DNA from: Ochotona curzoniae
Lineage: Eukaryota > Chordata > Mammalia > Lagomorpha > Ochotonidae
Reading direction: 5' to 3'
DNA: 64,000 nt
Assembly (NCBI RefSeq): GCF_017591425.1
Contig: NW_024467106.1
Span: 27,828,501 to 27,892,500, forward strand
Every line of letters starts with the position of its first letter. Position 1 is the stretch's first letter. A program made the position numbers and the translations under genes. Below, piece by piece: positions 48,201 through 56,074 of this stretch. Under the pieces are notes generated by a model that was not told the DNA's origin, ran no database searches, and saw only the letters and a list, made by a program, of their open reading frames with translations.

Positions 48201-49729
48201 AGACCCTCACCCCCACTGGGCATCCATGGGGTCTCAAGGAGCTAACTGTGCATGAAGCCATCCAGAGGGAAAAAGAATTACTGTCAACCTGGTAGTTAGG
48301 CTCAGAAAAGATGAATGGGGACAAACAGCTCAGGTGGAAGCAACGCGGCCAGGTACAAGCAGATTTTCCCCCAAACAGGAGGGACAGCTACTTCTGAGTG
48401 TATCCAGGCTCTACCAGCTGGGACCAGAGGTGGGGACCCCTCTCTTGCATCTGTGACCTCCCTGGACACAAGGTTCCTAGAAACAAAGCCTTCAGCCCCA
48501 AGATGAGCTCATGCCAAGCCTCAGAGCCCACAGAGGCCAGCTCTACCATGTTCCGGCAGCATCACAAGTCCCCTCCAAGCCTGCTTCCCAGGTGTGGCAT
48601 GGAGGGAAGAGGATATGACAGGGGCCTGGTGCAGCCAGCAGGCTGTCCCCATCAGTTCCAACAAGGACTCTCTGTCTGAGCCCTGTTTGCTTCAAAAACA
48701 GTAAGACCAGGTGGGAAGGAGAGACAAGGCCAGAGGGCCCAGGGTCACAGGTGACAGAAGGTTTCCCCACCAGCCAGCAGCTCTACCAGGAACTAGGCCT
48801 GCCACCTCTCTTGACTCCTGCACCACCCATAGGAGTGAACCCTGTTGGAGCAGCGCCAGGAATGTCCCACAGCCACTCCTGCCTGCCTCCCTCCACCTCA
48901 GCCCAGGAATAAGGCTGCCCCGCCTTCCAGCCACGTCCACCTGCCTGCCGGGTGCCACCCCTCATCCCCTTCCCCATCCAGGTGCTTCCATGGGTGGCCC
49001 CAGGGAACACGCGTGAATGAATGGAGCCCGTGTCCCCACGGAAGAGTCGGGAGCTTGGCAGGGCACGCGGGGCGAGGGCAGAGTAGTGCCTGGAGCCTGT
49101 ATCTTGGGTGCCTCACGTTAAATCTGTCGGCCTGGCCCCCAGCCCTGCAGCATAACCAGTTCACCAGAGACTCAGTAACACATTGGCGGATTCCTGAGAT
49201 TTGTCTGGTTTCCCTTTGCTTAACTTGCCTGCCTCCATCGTCTGTTCCCTCAGAGTCCCCAGGACTCGTCGTGCCTGTGTTATCCAGAGACCCCTGCCCC
49301 CTCTCCACCTGGGAGAGACTGAGACACCCCACCACCACCCGGCACTCACAGCGGGTTCCAGCGCTCGGGCAGGCGGCGGTGCAGCGAGATGCGGTCGCTG
49401 AGGTAGATGTTGATCTGGTGCTTCCGCACGCTCTCCTCCTGCAACCTCAGCTCCTCGCCCTGCAGCTGCAGCCGCACCGCCTCGCCCCGCGCACCCAGCG
49501 CGTCCGCGGGCACCGGCGGCCGGGGCAGGACCGGTTCACGCCGCCCGGAGAACGAGGAGCCTCGGGGAGTCGCAGGTCTCGGCTCTGCGACTGCAGTAGC
49601 AGCTCGGCGCCGCGCTCGCAGTATGGAGCTCAGCCCGGCCAGCGCCAGCAGTGCCAGCAGCACCAGCAGCGCCTCCCGGCCCCGCCGCAGCCCCCGCGGG
49701 CAGCGCCGCCGCACCGCGAACCCCAACAT
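20073..49729 (-). CDS. GALNT12: GALNT12, polypeptide N-acetylgalactosaminyltransferase 12 (complete gene, 10 coding exons)
   Basis: The enzyme transfers GalNAc from UDP-GalNAc to Ser/Thr of mucin-type proteins (GT27 family, EC 2.4.1.41), the first step of O-glycosylation, as a Golgi type II membrane protein. Ten exons (380, 170, 190, 186, 118, 177, 132, 114, 147 and 138 coding bases) join without a frame break into 583 residues; human GALNT12, recalled at 581, is almost collinear. Visible parts: short basic cytoplasmic tail, signal anchor about residues 20-36, stem, GT-A catalytic domain with the D-C-H metal motif (D231, H233), the W-G-G-E-N motif (338-342), the third metal ligand expected at H366, and a C-terminal ricin-type lectin domain (about 450-583) with C461-F-D463, G-C509 and K-C550 repeat starts. 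The N-terminus and the phrase [18 protein letters not shown] identify GALNT12 rather than another family member. The gene lies head to head with ANKS6, as on human chromosome 9. Confidence 0.96.
20211..21597 (-). other. GALNT12: GALNT12 intron 9 (1.4 kb)
   Basis: It holds one degenerate minus-strand CSINE tail (20577-20690); nothing else is recognised. Confidence 0.85.
20577..20690 (-). mobile_element. CSINE 3' fragment, antisense
   Basis: Reverse tail and gaggaagagagagaaagatgg, then cactggttcactcc. Confidence 0.55.
21598..21744 (-). CDS. GALNT12: GALNT12 exon 9 (ricin lectin domain, beta repeat)
   Basis: It encodes residues 490-538: [20 protein letters not shown], then [15 protein letters not shown] and [12 protein letters not shown]. 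The beta repeat of the lectin domain is complete. The acceptor is tttgtag|TTT and the donor at 21597 is GTAAGT. Confidence 0.95.
21745..23093 (-). other. GALNT12: GALNT12 intron 8 (1.35 kb)
   Basis: I see no recognised repeat or site in it. Confidence 0.85.
23094..23207 (-). CDS. GALNT12: GALNT12 exon 8 (ricin lectin domain, alpha repeat)
   Basis: It encodes residues 452-489: [19 protein letters not shown], then [16 protein letters not shown]. It contains the first lectin repeat, with the C-F-D (461-463) and T-C-H (481-483) landmarks. The acceptor is tgcccag|CTG and the donor at 23093 is GTGGGT. Confidence 0.95.
23346..23530 (+). mobile_element. CSINE 5' part
   Basis: Head ggaggtgcagcgggtaaagc to the middle of the body; facing an antisense copy directly downstream. 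Confidence 0.75.
23536..23702 (-). mobile_element. CSINE 5' part, antisense
   Basis: tctattgctttcccaagccc to the reversed head near catcacagcacaggc; forms an inverted repeat with the copy at 23346-23530. Confidence 0.75.
24441..24745 (+). mobile_element. CSINE
   Basis: Head catcgtggtgtagcatgtta to tail aaaataaatcttaaaac. Confidence 0.8.
24768..24818 (+). repeat. MIR-like fragment
   Basis: cctcagtttcctcatctgta and aaaacggaag. Confidence 0.6.
24975..25106 (-). CDS. GALNT12: GALNT12 exon 7 (end of catalytic domain and linker)
   Basis: It encodes residues 408-451: [18 protein letters not shown], then [17 protein letters not shown] and GFFGM. This is the end of the catalytic domain and the linker to the lectin domain. 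The acceptor is tcctag|GAA and the donor at 24974 is GTGAGT; both phases are 0. Confidence 0.95.
25107..27743 (-). other. GALNT12: GALNT12 intron 6 (2.6 kb)
   Basis: Apart from a MIR-like piece near 26230-26300 I see no recognised feature. It is unusually poor in CSINEs for this window. Confidence 0.8.
26228..26305 (+). repeat. MIR-like fragment
   Basis: ttttcatctgcaaaatgaga, then a MIR-like 3' end. Confidence 0.5.
27744..27920 (-). CDS. GALNT12: GALNT12 exon 6 (CSHVGH metal ligand)
   Basis: It encodes residues 349-407, starting [22 protein letters not shown] contains the third metal ligand, expected at H366 by comparison with GALNT2 H359. It continues with [20 protein letters not shown]. 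The acceptor is tgtgcag|ATC, the donor at 27743 is GTAAGT, and both phases are 0. Confidence 0.96.
28640..28730 (-). mobile_element. Possible degenerate CSINE, antisense
   Basis: Only tctgctggttcact and gatcgaacttgggactcctg resemble the SINE; weak. Confidence 0.35.
29105..29205 (+). repeat. MIR-like SINE
   Basis: cagccactaactctgagcga, cctgggacaagccac and ttggcctcagtg. Confidence 0.6.
29438..29555 (-). CDS. GALNT12: GALNT12 exon 5 (WGGEN motif)
   Basis: It encodes residues 309-348: [20 protein letters not shown], then [14 protein letters not shown]. The tract around WGGEN (338-342) is the conserved Gal/GalNAc-transferase motif that binds the sugar of UDP-GalNAc. The acceptor is ttcctag|G and the donor at 29437 is GTAAGT. 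Confidence 0.96.
29556..30392 (-). other. GALNT12: GALNT12 intron 4 (837 bp)
   Basis: Between exons 4 and 5; I see no repeat or other feature in it. Confidence 0.85.
30393..30578 (-). CDS. GALNT12: GALNT12 exon 4 (catalytic domain)
   Basis: It encodes residues 247-308 plus two bases of codon 309, with [18 protein letters not shown] and [18 protein letters not shown], both typical of GALNT12. The acceptor is attgcag|G at 30579-30580. The donor at 30392 is GTCAGC, with C at +3, so it is not optimal. The exon is 186 bp with matching phases, so skipping it would keep the frame but remove 62 catalytic-domain residues. Confidence 0.95.
30955..31232 (-). mobile_element. CSINE, antisense, degenerate
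   Basis: Reverse tail ataaattaacttatttgttg to accatgctaactatctgtcc. Confidence 0.6.
31609..32755. repeat. GGGAGTGA/GGGAGTGT minisatellite (8-bp unit)
   Basis: About 1.15 kb, roughly 140 units, of the 8-mers GGGAGTGA and GGGAGTGT in irregular alternation, inside GALNT12 intron 3. Seven-base units (GGGATGT) occur near 31645, 31838, 32029 and 32052. A marker variant containing GTTTGAATGA occurs at 32201, 32369 and 32505, so longer blocks were also duplicated. The plus strand, the template for GALNT12, is purine-rich with a GGG run in every unit. On the minus strand all three frames stay open and read as Ser-Leu-Pro-His-Ser-Leu-Thr-Pro repeats; this is a product of the unit and not a gene. Confidence 0.97.
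33436..33625 (-). CDS. GALNT12: GALNT12 exon 3 (DXH metal motif)
   Basis: It encodes residues 184-246 and two bases of codon 247. It carries [19 protein letters not shown] followed by TFLDCHCE, in which D231 and H233 form the DXH manganese/UDP-binding motif of GALNT enzymes. The acceptor is ccccag|AG and the donor at 33435 is GTACGT. The phase (1 in, 2 out) agrees with its neighbours. Confidence 0.96.
33925..34255 (+). mobile_element. CSINE
   Basis: Head gggaccagcgttgtggctta to tail caaataaataaatctttaaa. Confidence 0.85.
34440..34530 (-). repeat. MIR-like SINE, antisense
   Basis: cccattttacagatgggaac, then cacctgcccgaggtcacagg. Confidence 0.7.
34890..35032 (+). mobile_element. CSINE 5' part (3' truncated)
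   Basis: Starts gggcccagctaccgcctag and stops after gcctgggaaagcagtc. Confidence 0.8.
35091..35426 (-). mobile_element. CSINE, antisense, full length with target duplication
   Basis: The 16-base direct repeat gatcatcccaactctt flanks it at 35075-35090 and 35427-35442. The near-perfect duplication indicates a fairly recent insertion. Confidence 0.92.
35940..36270. repeat. MIR/L2-like pieces
   Basis: ttccattttacagtggg (35979) and aggagcacctactatgtgctgg (36129), then gggaaactgaggcaaagtc (36233). Confidence 0.5.
36885..37075 (+). repeat. L2-like 3' fragment
   Basis: agccctatgtgatctggccc and atattgcacccttaccacccc match the order of L2 3' sequence. Confidence 0.5.
37249..37418 (-). CDS. GALNT12: GALNT12 exon 2 (start of catalytic domain)
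   Basis: It encodes residues 127-183 plus one base of codon 184, including [20 protein letters not shown], the GT-A nucleotide-binding beginning of family GT27, and VILVDDYSD. The acceptor is ctctgcag|G. The donor at 37248 reads GTAGTG, which lacks the usual A at +4 and G at +5, so it is a weak site on paper. Skipping this 170-bp exon would shift the frame. Confidence 0.95.
38540..38735 (-). repeat. L2-like 3' fragment, antisense
   Basis: ggagcctgccctcaacgggc and gaggaggtgacatttaggat. Confidence 0.45.
38965..39150 (+). mobile_element. CSINE, degenerate
   Basis: agcagactggtctagtagtt then catgtgggaaacctggatag; internally shortened. Confidence 0.6.
39173..39218. repeat. (TA)n microsatellite
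   Basis: About 19 TA units with one C interruption near 39211, directly upstream of a CSINE at 39227. Confidence 0.95.
39227..39562 (+). mobile_element. CSINE, pika-type
   Basis: Full length: head gagcctggtacagtagcctag and CCTTGCCTTGAATGCACTGG, tail aaaagtaaataaatctttta. Confidence 0.88.
40025..40343 (+). mobile_element. CSINE inside Tigger7/MER44, first of two
   Basis: Full length, head gggcccggtgcgatagctta, tail aaaataaataaatcttttttt. Flanked by tgaccttcag at 40015-40024 and 40344-40353. Confidence 0.92.
40354..40727 (+). mobile_element. Young CSINE inside Tigger7/MER44, second of two
   Basis: The least decayed CSINE in the window: head gggcccggcgcggtggcgca, A-box-like tggcgcaagtggtta, B-box ggttctaatcc, high CpG content and a long (AAAAT)n-type tail. 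Flanked by tgaccttcag at 40344-40353 and 40728-40737. It best defines the host's SINE subfamily. Confidence 0.93.
41449..41670 (+). mobile_element. CSINE, 3' truncated
   Basis: Head gggggttggcattgtggcac and B-box-like ggttcaagtcc; no A-rich tail. Confidence 0.8.
41680..42020 (+). mobile_element. L1-like 3' remnant
   Basis: Order of atttataaccgtaaaaaact, atcaatgtccaataaagaag and acacatccatcaaaagcatc follows the 3' end of old mammalian L1; no reading frame. Confidence 0.4.
43063..43375 (+). mobile_element. CSINE with small internal duplication
   Basis: The head is replaced or duplicated by two tandem gtgtcacacaggcaca units (43092-43128), then a normal body and a caaataaaaataaat tail. Confidence 0.75.
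43736..44003 (+). mobile_element. CSINE, older type
   Basis: Head ggggtgagtgctcagcctgg, body with gggttcaattcctgg, tail caaataaattaaagc. Confidence 0.65.
44074..44402 (+). mobile_element. CSINE
   Basis: Head gggaccggcacaatggctca to tail caaataaaaataagttaaaa. Confidence 0.85.
44416..44752 (+). mobile_element. CSINE
   Basis: Head aggtcagcagtgtggtatgg to tail aaataaatgaataaatatatt. Lies within 15 bases of the previous CSINE. Confidence 0.85.
45035..45310 (+). mobile_element. CSINE
   Basis: ggagcaccagttcaagtcccg, then tgtgggagacctaggaagag; short tail. Confidence 0.7.
45553..45855 (-). mobile_element. Second Tigger7/MER44-like DNA transposon, antisense
   Basis: Reads as the reverse of the 39855-40922 element: atttgggaccagaaatggtt, agtttggaatacgtg, gactgaaggcaactgcatac, ggaaccttccatttgtgcca. 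Its ends are worn. Confidence 0.7.
46590..46695 (+). mobile_element. L1-like 3' UTR remnant
   Basis: gtctagaagggtgcagagc, gttaacaatggtcctcc and tgtacagtttttataacaac resemble the 3' end of old L1. Confidence 0.4.
47308..47605 (+). mobile_element. CSINE
   Basis: Head gagccagggctgtggcacag; body tgtgggagaccacgatgc; tail with aataat units. Confidence 0.78.
49350..49729 (-). CDS. GALNT12: GALNT12 exon 1 (start codon, signal anchor, stem)
   Basis: It encodes residues 1-126 and two bases of codon 127. The ATG at 49729-49727 was chosen because the following residues ([21 protein letters not shown]) align with the human start; the frame remains open upstream but has no ATG. The hydrophobic run [14 protein letters not shown] (20-33) is the signal anchor. 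The exon ends in ERWNPL with donor GTGAGT at 49349. The initiation context is weak (C at -3, T at +4). The exon lies in the CpG island and is very GC-rich. Confidence 0.95.
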
Positions 49730-50120
49730 GCGCCCGCCAGCTGCGGCCAGCGGTCGGCGCCCCCAGGCAGCAGCGGCGGCAGCGGCGGAGGCCGGGACCC
49801 GGATCCCGGAACCGCCGCGCGCCGCCCCGCCCCCGGCCCGCCCCACCTGCGCGCCGGCCCCTTCCCGCCCCTCCGGACGCGAGCGCGCGCGGCACCCCGA
49901 CCTGGGCGCACGGCTGAACGCCACGGGGGCTCCCCCGATACCTCTACCACCGCGGGGACTGCCCGGGACTCGCCCCTCTTCCCCGGGCTGCAGGGCAGCG
50001 CTCAGGAGGGACCTCGGCTGCCTGTGCGTCGGATCCCCGCAAGGCCCCGCAGGCCGACTCAGCCACTCCGCTCGGCGACTGAGGGACCTGGAGGCTCCTC
50101 GCTGCAGACCCGCCCCTTGC
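49350..50120 (-). promoter_or_regulatory. GALNT12: GALNT12 CpG island and promoter
   Basis: This is a dense CpG stretch covering exon 1 and several hundred bases upstream, with GC-box-like CCGCCCC and GGCCCGCCCC runs near 49826-49848. No TATA box is evident. CpG density falls sharply on both sides. The exact start of transcription cannot be read from the sequence. Confidence 0.75.
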
Positions 50121-50684
50121 CGTTATACTTGGCGCCCCCAGAACGCAGTCCCTTTCCTCTGGCCCCGTGTCCATAGCAGTTTCTATCCTTCACTCTGCAG
50201 AGGTCTCTGGATGAAACTGGCCCTTCCAAACACACGGCATCACACACGCCGGGCTCTCGTGTCCTGCGCAGGAAACCCAGCCTTGGCTACAGGTGTGCGT
50301 TGGGAGGATGGAAGGGGCTGTGGGCTGCCTGGCATACTTAACACAGACTGGAGTGGAGTCATGGGCCAGGCTGTTTTTTGTGGGCTAAACAGAAGCCGGA
50401 GGACAAAAGCAAACCTCAGCGATGAAGTCTGCAAGTCCCAGCTCCAGTTGCTAGGAGAAGGAAGAGAGGGCTTACACCATGTTTTATATACACACGGTTC
50501 CTCCGGCTTGAAATGCCTTTCCCCCGCCCTGCCAAAGCCCTTCCCTTCCTTCTACACCCTGCCAGGGACCACTACCTCAGGGGACCCTCGGCCACTCTAT
50601 AACCTTTCAGGTTCGTCTAGGTTCCATCAGGGACACAAAACCAGAGATTTCCAGCGCACCATAGGGCCTGGTTAGGAGAGGCTG

Positions 50685-50835
50685 TGGTTAGAACAACCCT
50701 ATTGGTTTGGGACCCACGCTAACGACCTCATTTCAACTTGATGGCATCCATAAAGACCTATTCTCCAGCAAGGTCACATTCACAGGTGCTGGGGTGAAGA
50801 CTTCAGTTAATCTTTTGGTGAGGAAAGAGTGGGGG
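50685..50835 (+). mobile_element. Possible LTR fragment
   Basis: ctaacgacctcatttcaact, ccagcaaggtcacattcaca and tgctggggtgaagacttcag follow the order seen in old LTR-type repeats. Confidence 0.35.
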
Positions 50836-51619
50836 GACAGAGACACCACTCATGCCATGACACCATCACACGCTGACAGCACTTGAACTGTTGAGTTCAT
50901 ATCCTGGCTGTGTAACAGGCAGGCTATAAAAGAACAGCATCAACTGTGGCCCAGTCATGATCCCAGAGCTTAGTATGGTGGCAGACACAGACTAGATGCC
51001 AACGTGCTGGTTCTGCCTCACTTGCAAATCACCTCTCCTGGCAGGGTGTGTTTGAATTTGCTGGGGAGGGATGTGATAGAAAAGGTACAGCCTGGCTTAA
51101 AGTCCCCAGAGAGCAAAAGCATGAAATCCAGGGCTGGGGTTAGGAGGTTTGTTCCGGGCAGGGCCTCAGCCTGAGCTTTCAGAATCTCCCCAGAACTCCA
51201 GAGGGCCATCCCGGAAAGCAGAAGGGAAGCTGAGTGGGTGGGACACCAGCCCTGCCCAGGAACCACAGCCTGGACATGTTTGCCTGCATAATCCCTTGAG
51301 CTTCCTCATAACCCTGCACTCCTCTCCCTCCCTGTTGACCCACAGGACTGGAAACAAGATCAAACAAAGTACAATGTGCACAGCCACCACTACTGTTCCT
51401 GGGTGGAACAGGAAACAGAAAGGAGTGAGCAGGTGTGACAGGGCTGCTGGACACAGGCCAAAATCCCTTTTCCTCTTCCTTCTCCATAGGAGGGGCCTGC
51501 GCTTGGTGAGATTTCCCCGCCTCCCTTGCAGCTAACTGTGGCCCTGTGGCTAAGGGTGCTACAGATAGGTTGTAAGCAGTGGGCTTGGATGCCTCCCCAG
51601 AGGACAGTGCCCCCCAGTT

Positions 51620-52075
51620 CATCTAGGGTTTTACTTCCTTCAGTTTCAATTACCTGGAACCAACCACAGTTCAAAAACCATATTAAATGGCCTGGACCAA
51701 ACAAGCTGCCCTGTCTTGCTCAGCATATCCACCCTGTATGTGCTACCCACCTATTAGGGACTCAGGAGCTGTCCTGGTTGTCACGGTGATTAGGGTCACG
51801 TGACCCTTACTTTACTTTTTGATGGCCTCACATCATGAGAGTGGCAAGCTTGACAATTTGATTATGGTATACTGTTGTAATTACTCTATTACAAGTGATT
51901 ATTGTTAATCTCCCACTTGTGTAATTTAAAGATTAAAGCTTACCACTGGTGTGTATGTGCAGAAAAAAAAAAAAAACTAGTATGTACCAATCTTAATATC
52001 CTCTGGGATTCTGGGTATCCATTGAGTGTTTTATATCCCTTGAAAATCAGGGTGTGGGATACTGTAATACTGTCT
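51620..52075 (+). mobile_element. MER2-like (Tigger family) DNA transposon
   Basis: Landmarks in MER2 order: caattacctggaaccaacca, catatccaccctgtatgtg, gagtggcaagcttgacaatt, gattattgttaatctcccac, and the end gtgtgggatactgtaatactg. No transposase frame. Confidence 0.75.
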
Positions 52076-52095
52076 TTAAAAAAACCTCCTTATCA

Positions 52096-52415
52096 TTTTT
52101 TTTTATTTGTTTTAATTGGAAAGGCAGATATATAGAGAGGAAAGATAGAGGAGAGCTTCTCTCTGTTGATTCACTCCCCAACTGGCCGCAATAGCCGGAG
52201 CTGAGCCGATCTGAAGCTAGGAGCCTGGATATTCCTCCAGGTCTCCCATATGGGTGCAGGATCCCAAGGCTTTGGGCTGTCCTTGACTGCTTTCCCAGAC
52301 CACAAACAGAGAGCTGGATGGGAAGCAGGGCCATGGGGACACGAACTGGCCCCCATGTGGGATCCTGGAGTGTGTAAGGTGAGGACATAGGCACTAGGCT
52401 ACCATGCAAGTCCCA
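52096..52415 (-). mobile_element. CSINE, antisense
   Basis: Reverse tail with ggaaaggcagatatatagag to the head near ctaccatgcaagtccc. Confidence 0.87.
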
Positions 52416-53221
52416 TTCTTTCTTCTTTATGCTGGTTGGATTGTGGAGCCAAAGAAACTGTCTTGGGTCAAGAGGTAAAAGTCATCCATTGAGAACAGTG
52501 AAGGAGCAAGGCAGAAGGTACCTAACGCTGTGGACATCGAACCATTCCTGACTGCCTCCATCCTTCCTTTCAAGTTTCATTGTGTGAAAGAGAAATGCAT
52601 ATCACATTTCAGCCACTGCTTCTGTGTGTTCTGACCTAAGCATTCAAATCTAACCCTACCTGCTACTGATGACAACAGAATTCCCTCCAACTCTGCCTCC
52701 AAGAGCAGCCAAACCGAAACCACCAGCTCTTTATTGTCATCTGCCTTTGAATGGAGCCGCCTTCTAACTACTCTGAGCCACAGATTCCGGGAAGGCAGCA
52801 GCTTGGTAACTCCTGAGGTGAGGCATACATAGCCAGGAAGCAGCCACTACTTCTTGCCCTCACCTCTCAGATCTGTCAGGCAAGAAATGTGACCATCCCA
52901 TCTCCATAGCAGATGGATGCTCCCGCTGACCATGCCAGCCAAGCTCAGACTGCAGCCCACCCAGCCAGCCCAGGCATCAGCCTGGTGGGTACAGGGGCCT
53001 CCATGGAAGTGGTTCCTTCCTACCCATTCAGGTCATCCCTGGCTATTCAGGTCATCTCCACTCTGGGCCCCAGATGGCCCAGAACAAAGATGTTCTTTTC
53101 AAGTTTCAGAATGCATGAATATTAAGGAGATAATTGGCTCATATCATGCTCTTCCAAAATGATTTGTTACTTCACAAGAGATAACTGGAACAAATGAATT
53201 ATGTAAATCAATACTTTTTTT

Positions 53222-53330
53222 CCGTTCAGGAAATAATTATTAAGCGTCTACTGTGTGCCAAGCACCATGCTAGGGAGAAGCACACTATAATGAGCATGTG
53301 TCAGAGATAAAGCCAGAGACAAGTTAAAGG
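53222..53330 (+). repeat. MIR/L2-like fragment
   Basis: attaagcgtctactgtgtgc, caagcaccatgctaggg. Confidence 0.55.
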
Positions 53331-53485
53331 GATGAAGATTTGGTACAGTGGATAACATCTGGGACCCCATATTCTTCATCAGAGCACCCGGATCGGAGTC
53401 CCAGCTCTGCACCCAGTTCCAACTTCTTGCCGAGTGTGTGCTGGAAAGCAGCAGGTGATGGCTGAAGTGTTTGGGTTACCATCCC
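53330..53485 (+). mobile_element. CSINE 5' part
   Basis: gatttggtacagtggataac to gctggaaagcagcaggtgatgg (broken by a microsatellite). Confidence 0.65.
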
Positions 53486-53489
53486 TGAA

Positions 53490-53590
53490 GACAGAAAGAA
53501 AGAGACAGAAAGAAATGGAAGGAAGGGAAGGAGGGAGGAACGGAGGAAGGGAAGAGGAAGGAAGGAAACAAGGAAGGAAGAAAGGAAAGC
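53490..53590. repeat. GAAA/GGAA-rich microsatellite
   Basis: Purine-only tract of AGAAA, GGAA and GGGA units between two plus-strand CSINEs. Confidence 0.9.
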
Positions 53591-53619
53591 AATTTGTAAT
53601 TTTTTAAAAAAATGACAAA

Positions 53620-53915
53620 GAGGCCAAGACTGAGGCATAGCTGGTTAAGCTACCCCCTGTGATGCTGGCATCCCCTTTGGGCACCAGTTTTTGTCCTGGC
53701 TGCTCCACTTCTAATCCAGCTCCCTGCTGATGGGCTGGGAAAGCAGTGGAAGAATAGTCCAAGTGTTTGGATTTCTGTCACCTACATGGGAGACCAGCGT
53801 TTAGCCTGGCCAAGTCATGGCCATGGCAGCCATCTGAATCAGCAGATGGAAGATCTTTCTGTTTCTTCCTCTTAGTAACTCTTTCAAATAAATAGATAAA
53901 TCTTTTAAAAAAAAA
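53620..53915 (+). mobile_element. CSINE
   Basis: Head gaggccaagactgaggcatag to tail caaataaatagataaatctt. Confidence 0.82.
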
Positions 53916-54421
53916 TAGTGAAAGGACTGATGTAAATCAGTAATACTTTGCTGCATTAAGAGTATACAGTATGAACTGGACTCAGCTTCCACCTGTGCTT
54001 GGGTGTCTGGGTGGTTAAAATAAGAATGAAGGAGGAGGTATTAAAAATGGCAGCGGGCTGGGCTGGTCAGCAGCTATGCTAAGCAGGCCAGCTGTGTGTG
54101 TGGACACTGACAGTGATCACAGGGAGATGCCGTCGTCCCTCAGAGACTGGGAGACCAAGCTCTCTGCTCTCCGATGGGGACATGGTAAATGGATGGCCTC
54201 AGTTCCTGCGGAAGGAATTGGTCAGATGTAGGAGGTCTATGTACATCTGCAAGGGTCAGAGGAAGGTTTCCAGTTGTAAGGCCTCTTCAATAAATGTTCT
54301 ACGTAAGTATGCAAGTGGGGTGGGGGGATGGGGATCATGGTCAGATGCTGCTTAAGGCAGAAGATTCTTTCGCAGCCTGAGCCGTCTCAACAGGTGCTAG
54401 GGTTGTAGCCTTGGGCTCATT

Positions 54422-54640
54422 TCAAGATATGTATTTGAAAGGCACAGTTACAGAGAGAGAGAGAGAGAGATAAAAAGAGGTCTTTGATCCACTGATGGCT
54501 TCAACTGCCAGGGCTAGGCCAGGCCAAAGCCAGAATCTTCCATTGGTTCTCCCACATGGGTGGCAGGGAGCCCAAGGACTTATGACACCTTCCACTGCTT
54601 TCCCAGGCACATTAGTAGGGAGCTGGATAGAAAATGGAGC
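54422..54640 (-). mobile_element. CSINE 3' part, antisense
   Basis: tttgaaaggcacagttacag with a (GA)n expansion, to agggagctggatagaaaatgg. Confidence 0.78.
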
Positions 54641-54644
54641 AGCC

Positions 54645-54885
54645 AACTGAGTCCCAGTTGCTCTGCTTGTGATCCAGCTCCTTGCTAATGTGTTTGGGAA
54701 GGCGCAGAGGATAGCCCAAGTGCTTAGGCTCCCCACCACCAAGTGGAAGACCTGGGTGGAGTGTCTTGCTTCTGCTTCAGCTTTCCCCAGCCTTGTTATA
54801 GTCATTTGAGGAGGGAACCAGCAGTAGATATATCTCTCTCTTCTTCTTAACTGCTTTTTAAATAAATATATTTCTGGGGGAAAAA
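54645..54885 (+). mobile_element. CSINE 3' part
   Basis: Begins after the B-box region (gagtcccagttgctctgctt) and ends aaataaatatatttctggg; head to head with the antisense copy just before it. Confidence 0.78.
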
Positions 54886-55639
54886 AAAGAACTGTCAGGT
54901 CCTAAAAGGTCTTACCATAGGGGAGCCTGTCTAGTTTAAGGCTTATGTAAAATTCCCTGGGGAAATCACAGTGATGCAGACACCTGGATGCAACAGTGCC
55001 ATTGAGATGTGTCATCTTAGGTGAATTTGGCTCCCTCTGCTGGTGCCTGGCTCAGGGAAGGCAATTCTGTCCACTGTCTTCTGAATGAAAGAGCAGAATC
55101 TGTTGCTGCTGTTTGTCTTATCAGGGGAAGCTGATCCAGACACTGGGTGGGGGAGAAGGTCTTGAATGCCACTGTGGTCCAGGGAGAGTTGGGATCTAAG
55201 TTGTCTTCATGTTCACCTCCTAAGCACTGGTGACTGCTGTTCCAGGATGAAACCTACCTCAGGCTGTTATTTGGGGTGAGCCAAGCAAAGCAGCCGCCAC
55301 CCAGCCTAACCCACTGCTTGCTGCTGCAGACTCTTAGGAGGCAGTCCCACCTGCTGTGCCGGCAGAGCTCTGTCTGCTGGCTAGTGCCAAGAGGCAGGTG
55401 TGATGGGAAAGGCCTGGAGCTGAGCCCCTGGGTCCCTGCCCAGACAGCCAACGCACATAAGATCTGCGGTCAGATTAAAAAACAGACAAGGCTTACAGGC
55501 CATAATGTGTTGATTTGGCTTGCCAAGTTGGAACACTTTGCCACAAGTTCACTTGCAGAGAGAACAGCAGAATCAGGCCCCACAGGTTTAAGTCTCAACT
55601 AGCAGATAAGAACTGTAGTTTGTCGGTCTAAATGGTTAG

Positions 55640-55805
55640 ACTTCATTTTTCATGTACTGTCTCATTTCCCCCTTAGGACCATCTTGCAGGCAGATGGATG
55701 AGCAAACAGGCCCAGTGCTATGAAGTGACTTATCTGAGGTCACGCAACATGCAAGCAGCAGAGTGCAGACTTGAATCCAGGTCTCCTGGTTCCTGGGATA
55801 TCCTG
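55640..55805 (-). repeat. MIR-like SINE, antisense
   Basis: gatgagcaaacaggcccag, cttatctgaggtcacgcaac and cttgaatccaggtctcctgg. Confidence 0.65.
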
Positions 55806-56074
55806 AAACACTGCACAACTCACTGATGGGCAAGCTGTGGTGTATCCAACAGGCAACTTAGCTTAGCAGGTAGGATCATAACGCTGGTGTCCACTGGCCT
55901 GAGTCCAAAATCCAGGTCTATCACGGCTGTGGAGCCACAGGCAAATCACCTGACACTTCTCCATTTGATCTGCTTTTCTATACAGTGGTACTGATGACAG
56001 CAAGGGTATTTCAAAAATTCATGGGAAATTTTTATTTAAAAAAAGGAATTCATTTGGGTTAAAAAAAAAATATT

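Larger units (their letters stand above)
37419..49349 (-). other. GALNT12: GALNT12 intron 1 (11.9 kb)
   Basis: This is the largest intron. It holds an L2-like piece, many CSINEs from 38.96 to 47.6 kb (all on the plus strand, antisense to the gene), a (TA)n tract, two Tigger7/MER44-like elements and L1 3' remnants. I see nothing recognisable at 45860-46590, 46700-47300 and 47610-49340 beyond a short A/T-rich tract near 46120. Confidence 0.85.

Noticed and set aside
48845..50675. Plus-strand open frames of 443 and 422 codons over GALNT12 exon 1
   Set aside because: They are antisense shadows in a GC-rich CpG island where stop codons are rare; no recognised protein and no support on that strand.
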